From contig JAJYKG010000007.1 in the NCBI GenBank assembly GCA_021788795.1, positions 1 to 7,187 on the forward strand: a stretch of DNA of 7,187 bases, read 5' to 3'. This DNA is from Thermoplasmata archaeon. Its GTDB lineage: Archaea > Thermoplasmatota > Thermoplasmata > RBG-16-68-12. Both the position numbers and the translations under genes were made by a program. This document shows, piece by piece, positions 1 through 5,527 of the stretch. Under the pieces are notes generated by a model. It was given only the letters and a program-made list of their open reading frames with translations. It was not told the DNA's origin and made no database searches. Each line of letters opens with the position of its first letter. Positions within the stretch are counted from its first letter, which is position 1.

Positions 1-525
1 CGGGTGGCGGGGGTGCGAGGCCGGGGCTTGGACCGCATCTGGAACCGCGCATTCGAGCCCGCGGACTTGCGGGGCTTCTTCGCCCGCGGGCCGTGCGCCA
101 TCTCGATGGGCGACAACAACGCGTTCATCGAGTGCCCGCCGAACTCGCCGACAGCGGTTCATTGCGGCTACGACACCCAGTGGTTCCCGAACCAGTCCGA
201 CATCATCGGAGTGGCGCGGGGCGAGATCCCCTGGTTCGGCCTGGTCAAGCTCCTCCTCTCGCCCTCCTCGACCTGCTGTCAGGGGTGGGGCGACCCGCGG
301 GCGCCCGCGAACAGCTGGACCGACCTCGCCCTCAGCATCGTCTTCCTGATCGCCCTCCCGTTCATCGTCGAAGGGGTGGGCTGGGCCTGGTCCACCTACG
401 CCTGGCCGCGGATCAAGCCGCGGCTGCGACGCGGGAAAGGGGGGCCCGAGCCGCCGGAGCCCCGGCCGCTCCCCGAGGACGACCAAGAGGCGGACGAACC
501 TAGAGAAGGGTCGTCTGGACCTTGA
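1..525 (+). CDS. Signal peptidase I (S26 family, archaeal type), C-terminal part
   Basis: This is the 3' part of a gene whose start lies before the window; the frame is open from base 1. Signal peptidases cleave signal peptides from secreted proteins on the outer face of the membrane. Numbering from the GTG at position 4, residues 36-39 are GDNN, the conserved late box of the S26 catalytic domain that carries an Asp. The stretch SDIIGVARGEIPWFG (65-79) matches the usual 'diiGk...iPyiG' strand that follows. The catalytic Ser and His boxes would lie upstream and cannot be checked. Between the two motifs is an insert of about 25 residues with Cys44 and Cys54; Cys31, Cys91 and Cys92 are nearby. 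A hydrophobic segment (about 107-130) is a probable C-terminal membrane anchor, followed by a basic then Pro/Glu-rich tail. The last 26 bp overlap the convergent cdc6 gene. The family call is fairly secure. The GTG at 4 is not claimed as the true start. Confidence 0.72.
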   Translation, partial: RVAGVRGRGLDRIWNRAFEPADLRGFFARGPCAISMGDNNAFIECPPNSPTAVHCGYDTQWFPNQSDIIGVARGEIPWFGLVKLLLSPSSTCCQGWGDPRAPANSWTDLALSIVFLIALPFIVEGVGWAWSTYAWPRIKPRLRRGKGGPEPPEPRPLPEDDQEADEPREGSSGP

Positions 526-1732
526 GCCGGTAGCCCCGGGCCTCGGCCAGGACCTCGTCCTTCTCCAGGACCTTCTTCACGTCGACGACGGGGACGGACG
601 CCTGGATCTCCTTCGTGCGGCCCGCGCGGCCGAAGCTCTTCACCCGCGCGTGGACGAGGCCCAGCATGTCGAGCTCGGAGATCAGGTCCGTGACCCGGCG
701 CTGGGTCAGCGGCGAGACGCCGGTCTTGCGGCAGAGCTCGCGGTAGGTGGTGTAGACCTCCCCGGTCGTGAGCTTCGTGTTGCCGATCTCCTCGTTGAGC
801 AGGACGCAGAGGAGGATGAGCTTGGACTGGGTCGGCAGGCTCTTGACCGCCTCCAGCACGGTGTCGAGCTCAATCTTGCTCTTCGCCTTCTGCACGTGCT
901 CGTCCGAGAGATGGTCGTCCCCCTGCCGCTCCGCGAGCTCCGCGGAGACGCGGAGCAGGTCCAGGGCCCGGCGCGCGTCCCCGTGCTCCTGGGCGGCGAG
1001 GGCCGCGATCAGGTGCAGCACGGCGTCGGGCGACGTGCCGTTGTCGAAGGCCCGGTGCGCCCGGTCCGCGAGGATGTCGAAGAGCTCCTCCGCGTTGTAG
1101 GGCGGGAAGACGACCTTCTCGTCCGCGAGGCGCGACTTCACCCGCGGGTCCAGGTACTCCGTGAACTTGAGGTCATTCGAGATGCCGATGAGGGAGACGC
1201 GGGCCTTCGTCAGGTCGTCGTTGATCTTGAGGAGCTGGTAGAGCAGGTCGTCCCCGTTCTTCGAGATGATCTTGTCGATCTCGTCCAGGACGATGATCAC
1301 GACGCGCTTCTCCTCGTCCAGCTTCTCCCGCAGGAGGTTGTAGACCCGGTCCGTCGAGAGGCCGGTGAAGGGGATGCGCTGGTGGAAGTTCTCGATGAAC
1401 CGGTTCCCGATGCTCTGCAGGACCGCGTAGGGCGTGTCGACGATCTCGCAGTTCAGGTACAGGTAGGAGACCATCCGGGCCGCGTCGGCCTTCCGGAACT
1501 CGTTCTCGATGTACTTGACGACGGCCGTCTTGCCCGTCCCCGTCTTCCCGAAGATGAGGATGTTGCTCGGCCGCTCGCCCCTGAGCGCCGTGGCGAGGAT
1601 CTGCGCCAGCTGGTCGATGTAGCCCTCCCGGTGGGGCAACCGCTCCGGGATGTAGGCGGGACGCAGGATCTCGCGGTCGATCTTGAAGAGGCTCTTGGCG
1701 CTCAGGTACGGTTGGAAGATGCTTTCCTCCAT
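500..1732 (-). CDS. cdc6: Orc1/Cdc6 replication initiator, AAA+ ATPase
   Basis: The 410-residue product is full length for archaeal Orc1/Cdc6, which binds origins and loads the MCM helicase. Visible motifs are Walker A GKTGTGKT (62-69), Walker B VVIIVLDEID (144-153), sensor 1 GISN (183-186), the DPRVKSRL stretch with the likely arginine finger (195-202), sensor 2 GDARRALDLLR (251-261), and a C-terminal winged helix from about 300 that ends with the typical GRTKEI turn (371-376). The ATG at 1732 is chosen because MEESIFQPYLSAKSLF begins the family homology. The frame stays open back to a TTG at 1840, but those 36 residues look unrelated to the family. A G-rich element lies 8 nt before the ATG. 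The gene follows znuB on the same strand after a 297-bp gap, so it probably has its own promoter. Archaeal origins often sit beside this gene. Confidence 0.97.
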   Translation of the reverse strand: MEESIFQPYLSAKSLFKIDREILRPAYIPERLPHREGYIDQLAQILATALRGERPSNILIFGKTGTGKTAVVKYIENEFRKADAARMVSYLYLNCEIVDTPYAVLQSIGNRFIENFHQRIPFTGLSTDRVYNLLREKLDEEKRVVIIVLDEIDKIISKNGDDLLYQLLKINDDLTKARVSLIGISNDLKFTEYLDPRVKSRLADEKVVFPPYNAEELFDILADRAHRAFDNGTSPDAVLHLIAALAAQEHGDARRALDLLRVSAELAERQGDDHLSDEHVQKAKSKIELDTVLEAVKSLPTQSKLILLCVLLNEEIGNTKLTTGEVYTTYRELCRKTGVSPLTQRRVTDLISELDMLGLVHARVKSFGRAGRTKEIQASVPVVDVKKVLEKDEVLAEARGYRLKVQTTLL

Positions 1733-1740
1733 GGACTCGC

Positions 1741-1747
1741 TCCCCCT
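1741..1747 (-). promoter_or_regulatory. Possible ribosome binding site of cdc6
   Basis: On the minus strand AGGGGGA lies 8 nt before the ATG at 1732. It is a weak purine-rich Shine-Dalgarno-like element, and it favours this start over the upstream TTG. No TATA-like box sits 26-30 bp before this ATG, so unlike several other genes here cdc6 probably has a 5' leader. Confidence 0.35.
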
Positions 1748-1847
1748 AGTAGCGAGAATGGGGCCGCTCTCTCCGCAGACAAGGGACGCGCGGACGCGTT
1801 TCTCCTGGGGCGGGACGCGGGTATCCAACGGACCGCACAAAAAGGTT

Positions 1848-1862
1848 TGCGAGCCGCTCGCA
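1848..1862. repeat. 15-bp inverted repeat upstream of cdc6
   Basis: TGCGAGC-C-GCTCGCA has perfect 7-bp arms around a single central base. If the TATA-like box at 1889-1899 is used, this dyad lies just downstream of the expected transcription start, a suitable place for an autoregulatory or initiator binding site. The one-base spacer favours a protein-binding dyad over an RNA hairpin. The binding partner is unknown. Confidence 0.45.
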
Positions 1863-1888
1863 CCACTTTCGTCGGGTGTCGACGTCCG

Positions 1889-1899
1889 TAATTTTATTC
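1889..1899 (-). promoter_or_regulatory. TATA-like element, possible cdc6 promoter
   Basis: On the minus strand GAATAAAATTA is the most A+T-rich word upstream of cdc6. Transcription would begin near 1868 and leave a leader of about 135 nt. A weaker alternative is the CCTTTTTGTG run near 1837-1846. The same A+T-rich patch could instead be an origin unwinding element. Confidence 0.35.
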
Positions 1900-2029
1900 A
1901 AGACCGTGTATGATAGGAACGGTCGAGACGACGTGCAAAGTTCAACCTTGACGCGACACGACGTCCGGTGTTGAGCCCACCCGAAACCCCGAGGGGCGGA
2001 GGCGACGCGCGGGGCATCCTCCGGGAAGC

Positions 2030-2854
2030 TCATGCGCCCTTGGGCGACTGCGTCCGCGCCGCCGCGGCCGGCTCGCGGGGACGGGTGGCGACGTAGTGGG
2101 CGAGGGTCGCCACCAGGAAGATGACGAAGCCGACGATCACGACGAGGGGTCCGGCGGGCACCGAGAAGGCCGCGGAGATCAGGATCCCCGAGACGGCGCT
2201 CACCACGCCGGTCGCGCTGCTCAGGATCGCATACCGCGTGAGGCTCGGACTCACGTTCTTCATGGCGGCCGCGGGGACGATCACGAGGGCGCCCACGAGG
2301 AGGGTGCCGACGATCTGGAGACCCGCGGCGACCACGACGGCCACCAGGAGGAGGTACAGGAAGTTCACCTGGGACACCCGGATGCCCGTGGAACGGGCCA
2401 GCTCGTCCGAGACCAGGCTCAGCACGACCTGGGTGTAGATCAGGCGCGTCAGGCCCACGACCACCAGCGAGACCGCGACGGAGGCGAGGGCGTACTCCAA
2501 CGTGACCAAGGCGATGTCCCCGAAAAGGGCTTCGAGCAAGTCGGGTTCCGGCGTGAGGAGGATGCCGATCGCCAAGGCCAGGACGAACAGCACGCCCACG
2601 ATGGACTCCACGGAGAGCCTCGTGGCCTGCTCCAGGTACCAGGTCGCGACCGCCGCGGCGAATAGGAAGGCGAACGCCCCAAGGAAGACGTTGAAGTGGA
2701 GGAGAAGGCCGAGGGCCAGGCCGGGGAGCGCCACGTGGGAGAGAGCGTCCCCCACGAGGGCCATCCGCTTCAGGACCATGAGAGACCCGATGTAGCCCGC
2801 GGCGAGGCCGACCGAGGCCCCGGCGATGAGGCTGTAGAGGAGGGCGTCCGTCAT
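2030..2854 (-). CDS. znuB: Zinc/manganese-type ABC importer permease (ZnuB/MntB family)
   Basis: This 274-residue integral membrane protein is the normal size for ABC-3 family permeases, which form the channel of importers for Zn, Mn or Fe ions. The signature is the N-terminal stretch LMVLKRMALVGDALSHVALP (25-44), characteristic of the family. About eight hydrophobic segments follow one another, roughly at 5-27, 43-53, 56-74, 84-101, 117-139, 163-179, 182-197 and 210-256; the last of these probably holds two. The hydrophilic tail is rich in Ala, Arg and Pro. The ATG at 2854 overlaps the znuC stop in an ATGA arrangement, so translation is probably coupled. The frame stays open much further upstream, but that part only shadows znuC. 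No substrate-binding protein gene follows; the next gene is cdc6. Family membership is secure. Zinc is preferred because of the ATPase partner's tail, but manganese or another metal is possible. Confidence 0.93.
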   Translation of the reverse strand: MTDALLYSLIAGASVGLAAGYIGSLMVLKRMALVGDALSHVALPGLALGLLLHFNVFLGAFAFLFAAAVATWYLEQATRLSVESIVGVLFVLALAIGILLTPEPDLLEALFGDIALVTLEYALASVAVSLVVVGLTRLIYTQVVLSLVSDELARSTGIRVSQVNFLYLLLVAVVVAAGLQIVGTLLVGALVIVPAAAMKNVSPSLTRYAILSSATGVVSAVSGILISAAFSVPAGPLVVIVGFVIFLVATLAHYVATRPREPAAAARTQSPKGA

Positions 2855-3615
2855 GGCCCCGACCTCGGGGCGGGATGCAGGTGCTCGGGGTGCGCGTGAT
2901 CCTCGTGGATGGGGCCGATCCCGAAGATCCTCTGGAGAAGGAGGGGGTCGGAGAGCTCCCGCGACTCCCCGAAATGGACCACCCTCCGATTCAGGGCGAG
3001 GGTAAAATCGGAATAGTGCATGACGGTGTGGATATCGTGGGAGATCAGGAGGACCGTGATGCCGGACTTCGCCTCGAGCTCGTTCAATGTCTCGTACACG
3101 ACGTCCTGGCTGCCGATGTCGACGCTCGAGGTCGGCTCGTCGAAGAGAAGCACCTGGGGCCGGTCCACAATCGCCCACGCGATCAGGACCCGCTGCATCT
3201 CGCCGCCCGAGAGGACGTTGAGGCGCTTGCCGAGGATCTCCGGGTCGTCGATCCCCACCGAATCGAGGCACTCGCGGTAGTCCGCCTTGCACTTCATGGC
3301 CAGGAACTCCGCCACGGAGATCGGGACGTCGGTCACGCGGAAGTGCTGGGGCACGTAGCCGATCTTGACCGCCTCGCTCCATCGCACCGTCCCCTGGTAG
3401 GGGAGCAGCCCGAGGAGGACGCGGAAGAGCGTCGTCTTGCCGGCCCCGTTCGGGCCCACGATCGCGAGGGTGGTCTGCCTCCGCACATGGAAGCTGACGT
3501 CCTCCAGGACGGGGTGGTGGTCCAGCACGACGTTCAGGTGGGAGACGGCCAGGATGTCCTCCGACGTGCGCAACGGAGAGACCCCGGAGGGGTCGGGCAT
3601 CGGGCGCAAGTCCAC
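2851..3615 (-). CDS. znuC: Zinc/manganese-type ABC importer ATPase (ZnuC family) with His-rich tail
   Basis: This cytoplasmic ATPase energises the ZnuB-like permease. Numbered from the GTG at 3615 (254 residues), it shows Walker A GPNGAGKT (54-61), Q-loop Gln90 in YVPQ, signature LSGGEMQRV (135-143), Walker B VLLFDEP (155-161) and H-loop His193 in SHD. Residues 237-247 form a tail, HEDHAHPEHLH, with five His. Some bacterial ZnuC proteins also end in a His-rich tail, which supports zinc or a similar ion as substrate. Two starts are possible: GTG at 3615, which a TATA-like box at 3637-3644 would serve as a leaderless start, or ATG at 3600, five codons in. Homology does not decide between them. 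It is the first gene of the znuC-znuB cassette and is divergent from the NikR-like regulator, which probably controls it. Confidence 0.95.
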   Translation of the reverse strand: MDLRPMPDPSGVSPLRTSEDILAVSHLNVVLDHHPVLEDVSFHVRRQTTLAIVGPNGAGKTTLFRVLLGLLPYQGTVRWSEAVKIGYVPQHFRVTDVPISVAEFLAMKCKADYRECLDSVGIDDPEILGKRLNVLSGGEMQRVLIAWAIVDRPQVLLFDEPTSSVDIGSQDVVYETLNELEAKSGITVLLISHDIHTVMHYSDFTLALNRRVVHFGESRELSDPLLLQRIFGIGPIHEDHAHPEHLHPAPRSGP

Positions 3616-3617
3616 GC

Positions 3618-3633
3618 GAGGCGCACGCGCCTC
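3618..3633. promoter_or_regulatory. 16-bp palindrome, candidate operator of znuCB
   Basis: GAGGCGC-AC-GCGCCTC has perfect 7-bp arms around two bases. It sits between the minus-strand TATA-like box and the GTG at 3615, about -3 to -18 relative to the expected start of transcription, so a bound dimeric or tetrameric repressor would block polymerase. The NikR-like protein encoded next door is the obvious candidate, but this word does not resemble the GTATGA-N16-TCATAC operator of E. coli NikR. A Zn or Mn regulator encoded elsewhere is an alternative. Confidence 0.5.
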
Positions 3634-3635
3634 TC

Positions 3636-3667
3636 GTTATTTAAGAATTGACGTTCTCTTAATAAAC
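3636..3667. promoter_or_regulatory. Divergent promoter pair for znuCB and the NikR-like gene
   Basis: This is one of the few A+T-rich patches in the window. On the minus strand TTAAATAA (3637-3644) is centred about 26 bp before the GTG at 3615, as expected for a leaderless archaeal mRNA. On the plus strand TTAATAAA (3659-3666) would start transcription near 3689, about 11 nt before the regulator's ATG. The arms at 3636-3647 and 3656-3667 match as an inverted repeat at 9 of 12 positions. The symmetry may simply reflect two inverted TATA boxes, or may also form a regulator site spanning both. Confidence 0.6.
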
Positions 3668-3699
3668 ATCAAGTACCCCGGAGGCCTTCTTAGTAGGCG

Positions 3700-4092
3700 A
3701 TGCCGATCGTCAGCATCAGCATGGACGACGCCATCCTCGGCCGCCTGGATGAGGTGGCGCGGCGCCGGAACTACCGCAGCCGGAGCGAGGCGGTCCGGGA
3801 GGCCCTCCGGGAGTTCATCGACATCACGGAGTGGGGGCGCGAGGGCGGCCAGGCCTCCCTGATCCTCGCGGTCATCTACGAGAAGGACAGCCCGCAGGCC
3901 GACTTGGCGATGCTCCAGCACCGCTTCGACGCGATCCGGACGATGCTCCACACGCACCTGAACGAGGACGACTGCCTCCAGATCATCGTGGCGGAGGGAC
4001 CGACCGCGCGGCTGAAGGAGTTCATCGGCCAGGTCCGCCGCGTGAAGGGAGTGAAGCAAATCAAGTTCATCCAGACGACCGCGGTGTCGTGA
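3700..4092 (+). CDS. nikR: NikR-family metal-responsive transcriptional regulator
   Basis: The 130-residue protein has the two-domain NikR layout. An N-terminal ribbon-helix-helix (about 2-42) has the DNA-contacting strand IVSISM and the helix RSRSEAVREAL. A C-terminal ACT-like metal-binding and tetramerisation domain follows (about 52-126). Ligand candidates are His74, His84, His86 and Cys92 in the pattern H-x9-H-x-H-x5-C, matching the His/His/His/Cys nickel site of E. coli and Pyrococcus NikR. In those proteins, as I recall them, the first two His are 11 residues apart rather than 10, so one residue seems to be missing here. NikR proteins normally bind operators when loaded with Ni and repress nickel uptake. 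Here the divergent neighbour is a Zn/Mn-type importer, so this may be a regulator of that cassette with altered metal preference. The ATG at 3700 begins the family homology, and no good Shine-Dalgarno is close to it. Confidence 0.9.
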   Translation: MPIVSISMDDAILGRLDEVARRRNYRSRSEAVREALREFIDITEWGREGGQASLILAVIYEKDSPQADLAMLQHRFDAIRTMLHTHLNEDDCLQIIVAEGPTARLKEFIGQVRRVKGVKQIKFIQTTAVS

Positions 4093-4131
4093 GCATCAGG
4101 CTTATCCGCGTGGGGGAAACTACCCGCCGCC

Positions 4132-4683
4132 GTGGAGAAACGGCTCGCGTTCCCCTACGGCCGCGCCCTCGCGCTCTCCCGCATGGTCCTCTTCGTCGTC
4201 GCCTTCGGCCTCGTGGGCGCCTTCCTCGCGTTCGCGCCCTTCGTGCCCATGGTGCCCCTCCTGGTCTTCCTCGTGATCCTCGCCGCCGCGACCGTGCTCT
4301 TCGCGATCTCGCCCCTCCTGACCGAGCACTGGCTCACCCGATCGCGGCTCATCCTCCGCCAGGGCTGGTACTTCCACGTCTCCCTGCCCATCGCCGGGAT
4401 CGTCTCCCTCGGCCCGGCCGACGAGGCGGCGCCCGCGCGGGTGCCCCTCGGGGTCCACCGGCCCCTCGGCCGCCCGACCCTCTACATCACCGGCGGGCGC
4501 ACCGGGCTCCTCGTCGCCCGGCTCGGCCGGCCGCGGCGCTTCTGGTCCTCCTTCGGCCTGGAGGCCACCGAGCTCGTCTTCGACGTGGCCGACCCGGGGG
4601 GCTTCCTCCGCGCCTACGAGGAGCGGCGGGGCCTACTCACGCCAGTCCAGGCCGATCGTGCGGACGCCGACCTTCGGGATTAG
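4132..4683 (+). CDS. Small membrane protein with probable PH-like (bPH) domain
   Basis: The 183-residue product has two hydrophobic segments at the N-terminus (about 13-36 and 38-60) and then a soluble part. The stretch HWLTRSRLILRQGWYFHVSLP (66-86) and the later DVADPGGFLRAYEE (151-164) resemble bacterial/archaeal PH-like domains of the bPH type, in which two membrane helices precede a beta-rich domain. The function of such proteins is mostly unknown, and no enzyme motif is visible. The frame opens at the regulator's stop, and the first usable start is the GTG at 4132, 39 bp downstream; a later ATG at 4183 would cut into the first helix. No clear promoter lies in the gap, so it is probably co-transcribed with the NikR-like gene. 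A link to metal homeostasis is only suggested by position. Its last 51 bp overlap the 3' end of nadE on the other strand. Confidence 0.72.
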   Translation: MEKRLAFPYGRALALSRMVLFVVAFGLVGAFLAFAPFVPMVPLLVFLVILAAATVLFAISPLLTEHWLTRSRLILRQGWYFHVSLPIAGIVSLGPADEAAPARVPLGVHRPLGRPTLYITGGRTGLLVARLGRPRRFWSSFGLEATELVFDVADPGGFLRAYEERRGLLTPVQADRADADLRD

Positions 4684-5442
4684 GGGCATCTTCCGCTTGT
4701 GGACGCTCGCCGCGACAAGGGCCTCGACGCGCCGCACTTGGTCCGCGGGCACCTTCGCCTTCTCCGCGATGGCCTCGGGCTCCATCTGGAGCTCGATCCC
4801 CACGAGGATGCGGTCCAGCTCGTCGTACGTGATCCCGAGCTCCCCCTCGTCCGTCTGGCCGGGCCACAGGCCCGCGGTGGGCACCTTCTCGACGATGGCC
4901 TCGGGGAGGCCGAGGTGCCGGGCCATGGCCCGCACCTGGGTCTTGTAGAGGTCGCCGATGGGCAGGAAGTCCGCGCCGCCGTCCCCGAACTTGGTGAGGT
5001 ACCCCGTGAGGAGCTCGCTCTTGTTCCCCGTTCCCACGACGACGCGATCCTCCGAGTTCGCGACGAAGTACCAGACGACCATCCGCGTCCGCGCGCGGAG
5101 GTTGCCCCGAGCCACGCGGTCCCCCCGCCCGGGCCTGAGGCCCTTCTCCAGGGCCGCGACGAACGGCGCGATGTCCACGACCCGGAACCCGATCCCGAGG
5201 CCCTTGGCGAAGCCGCGGGCGTCCTCCAGGTCCCTTCCTCCGTCCCCGTCGGGGAGGCCGAGGCCCAGGACCTTCTTCGGCCCGACGGCGTCCGCGCAGA
5301 GCCGGGCCACGAGGGCGGAGTCCACGCCGCCGCTCAGTCCGAGGACGATGCCCTTCCGCCCGCTCGCCTCGAACTGGTGGGCGATGAAGGATTCGAGGAG
5401 GGGGACCTGCTCCTCTCGGAACTTCGGGACGAGCGCCGCCAT
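4633..5442 (-). CDS. nadE: NAD synthetase, ammonia-dependent type
   Basis: NadE makes NAD from deamido-NAD, ATP and ammonia, the last step of NAD synthesis, in the cytoplasm. The 269-residue protein is a single synthetase domain with no glutaminase domain, the usual archaeal form. Visible motifs are the PP-loop SGGVDSA (37-43), GNLRARTRM (113-121), GTGNKSELLTGYLTKFGDGG (137-156) followed by PIGDLYKTQV (161-170), then PTAGLWPGQTDEGELG (188-203), which contributes to the nucleotide and deamido-NAD sites, and HKRK (248-251) near the C-terminus. The ATG at 5442 fits the family N-terminus and lies about 28 bp after a TATA-like box, so the mRNA is probably leaderless. The gene is divergent from the methyltransferase and overlaps the membrane protein gene tail-to-tail. 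All motifs look intact. Confidence 0.97.
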   Translation of the reverse strand: MAALVPKFREEQVPLLESFIAHQFEASGRKGIVLGLSGGVDSALVARLCADAVGPKKVLGLGLPDGDGGRDLEDARGFAKGLGIGFRVVDIAPFVAALEKGLRPGRGDRVARGNLRARTRMVVWYFVANSEDRVVVGTGNKSELLTGYLTKFGDGGADFLPIGDLYKTQVRAMARHLGLPEAIVEKVPTAGLWPGQTDEGELGITYDELDRILVGIELQMEPEAIAEKAKVPADQVRRVEALVAASVHKRKMPLIPKVGVRTIGLDWRE

Positions 5443-5465
5443 CGGCGCTCGAAGCGGCCTGCGGG

Positions 5466-5477
5466 AGATAACCTTTT
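5466..5477 (-). promoter_or_regulatory. TATA-like promoter of nadE
   Basis: On the minus strand AAAAGGTTATCT lies with its TATA part centred about 28 bp before the nadE ATG at 5442. This spacing suits a leaderless archaeal transcript. No Shine-Dalgarno is seen before the ATG. Confidence 0.5.
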
Positions 5478-5494
5478 CCCGGCGGCGCGCGAAG

Positions 5495-5503
5495 CCTTTA
5501 TGG
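5495..5503 (+). promoter_or_regulatory. TATA-like promoter of the methyltransferase gene
   Basis: CCTTTATGG is centred about 29 bp before the ATG at 5528, again fitting a leaderless mRNA. It is a weak match to an archaeal TATA box but is the best A+T-rich word at that distance in very GC-rich DNA. Confidence 0.42.
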
Positions 5504-5527
5504 ACGGCGCCTCCTTGGCGAGCTTCG

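Larger units (their letters stand above)
1733..2029. other. Gene-free region upstream of cdc6; candidate promoter and replication origin
   Basis: These 297 bp separate znuB from cdc6 and contain no convincing gene. What can be seen is an A+T-rich patch at about 1889-1916 in otherwise GC-rich DNA, a 15-bp dyad at 1848-1862, the hexamer CGACGT three times (1880, 1929, 1959; the first and last extend to the 9-mer CGACGTCCG), and the short palindrome CCCCGAGGGG near the znuB end. In archaea the DNA next to orc1/cdc6 is often an origin with initiator boxes around an easily melted A+T-rich element. I do not see a clear copy of the well-known ORB consensus, so the origin call is inference from position and composition. 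Confidence 0.4.

Noticed and set aside
1733..1840. A 36-residue N-terminal extension of Cdc6 from a TTG at 1840.
   Set aside because: The extension does not look like family sequence; the ATG at 1732 gives the normal N-terminus and has a purine-rich element before it.
650..1891. Long plus-strand open frame antisense to cdc6.
   Set aside because: The translation is low-complexity, rich in Arg, Asp, Glu, Val and Leu, with no domain. Such frames are common opposite GC-rich genes.
1746..2033. A 95-codon minus-strand frame whose ATG overlaps the znuB stop in an ATGA arrangement.
   Set aside because: Many of its codons end in A or T, unlike the strongly GC-ending codons of the neighbours; it has no recognisable domain, and it covers the A+T-rich control region of cdc6. 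The ATGA overlap is probably chance.
2855..3382. Upstream extension of the znuB frame into znuC.
   Set aside because: The extension is an out-of-frame reading of the znuC ATPase gene; the family N-terminus starts at the ATG at 2854.
3627..3684. GGAGG at 3680-3684 as a ribosome binding site for the NikR-like gene.
   Set aside because: It lies 15 nt before the ATG, too far for a normal Shine-Dalgarno, and it would be upstream of the predicted transcription start.
4958..5527. Upstream extension of the methyltransferase frame.
   Set aside because: It is antisense to nadE and crosses the divergent promoter region; the methyltransferase homology begins at 5528.
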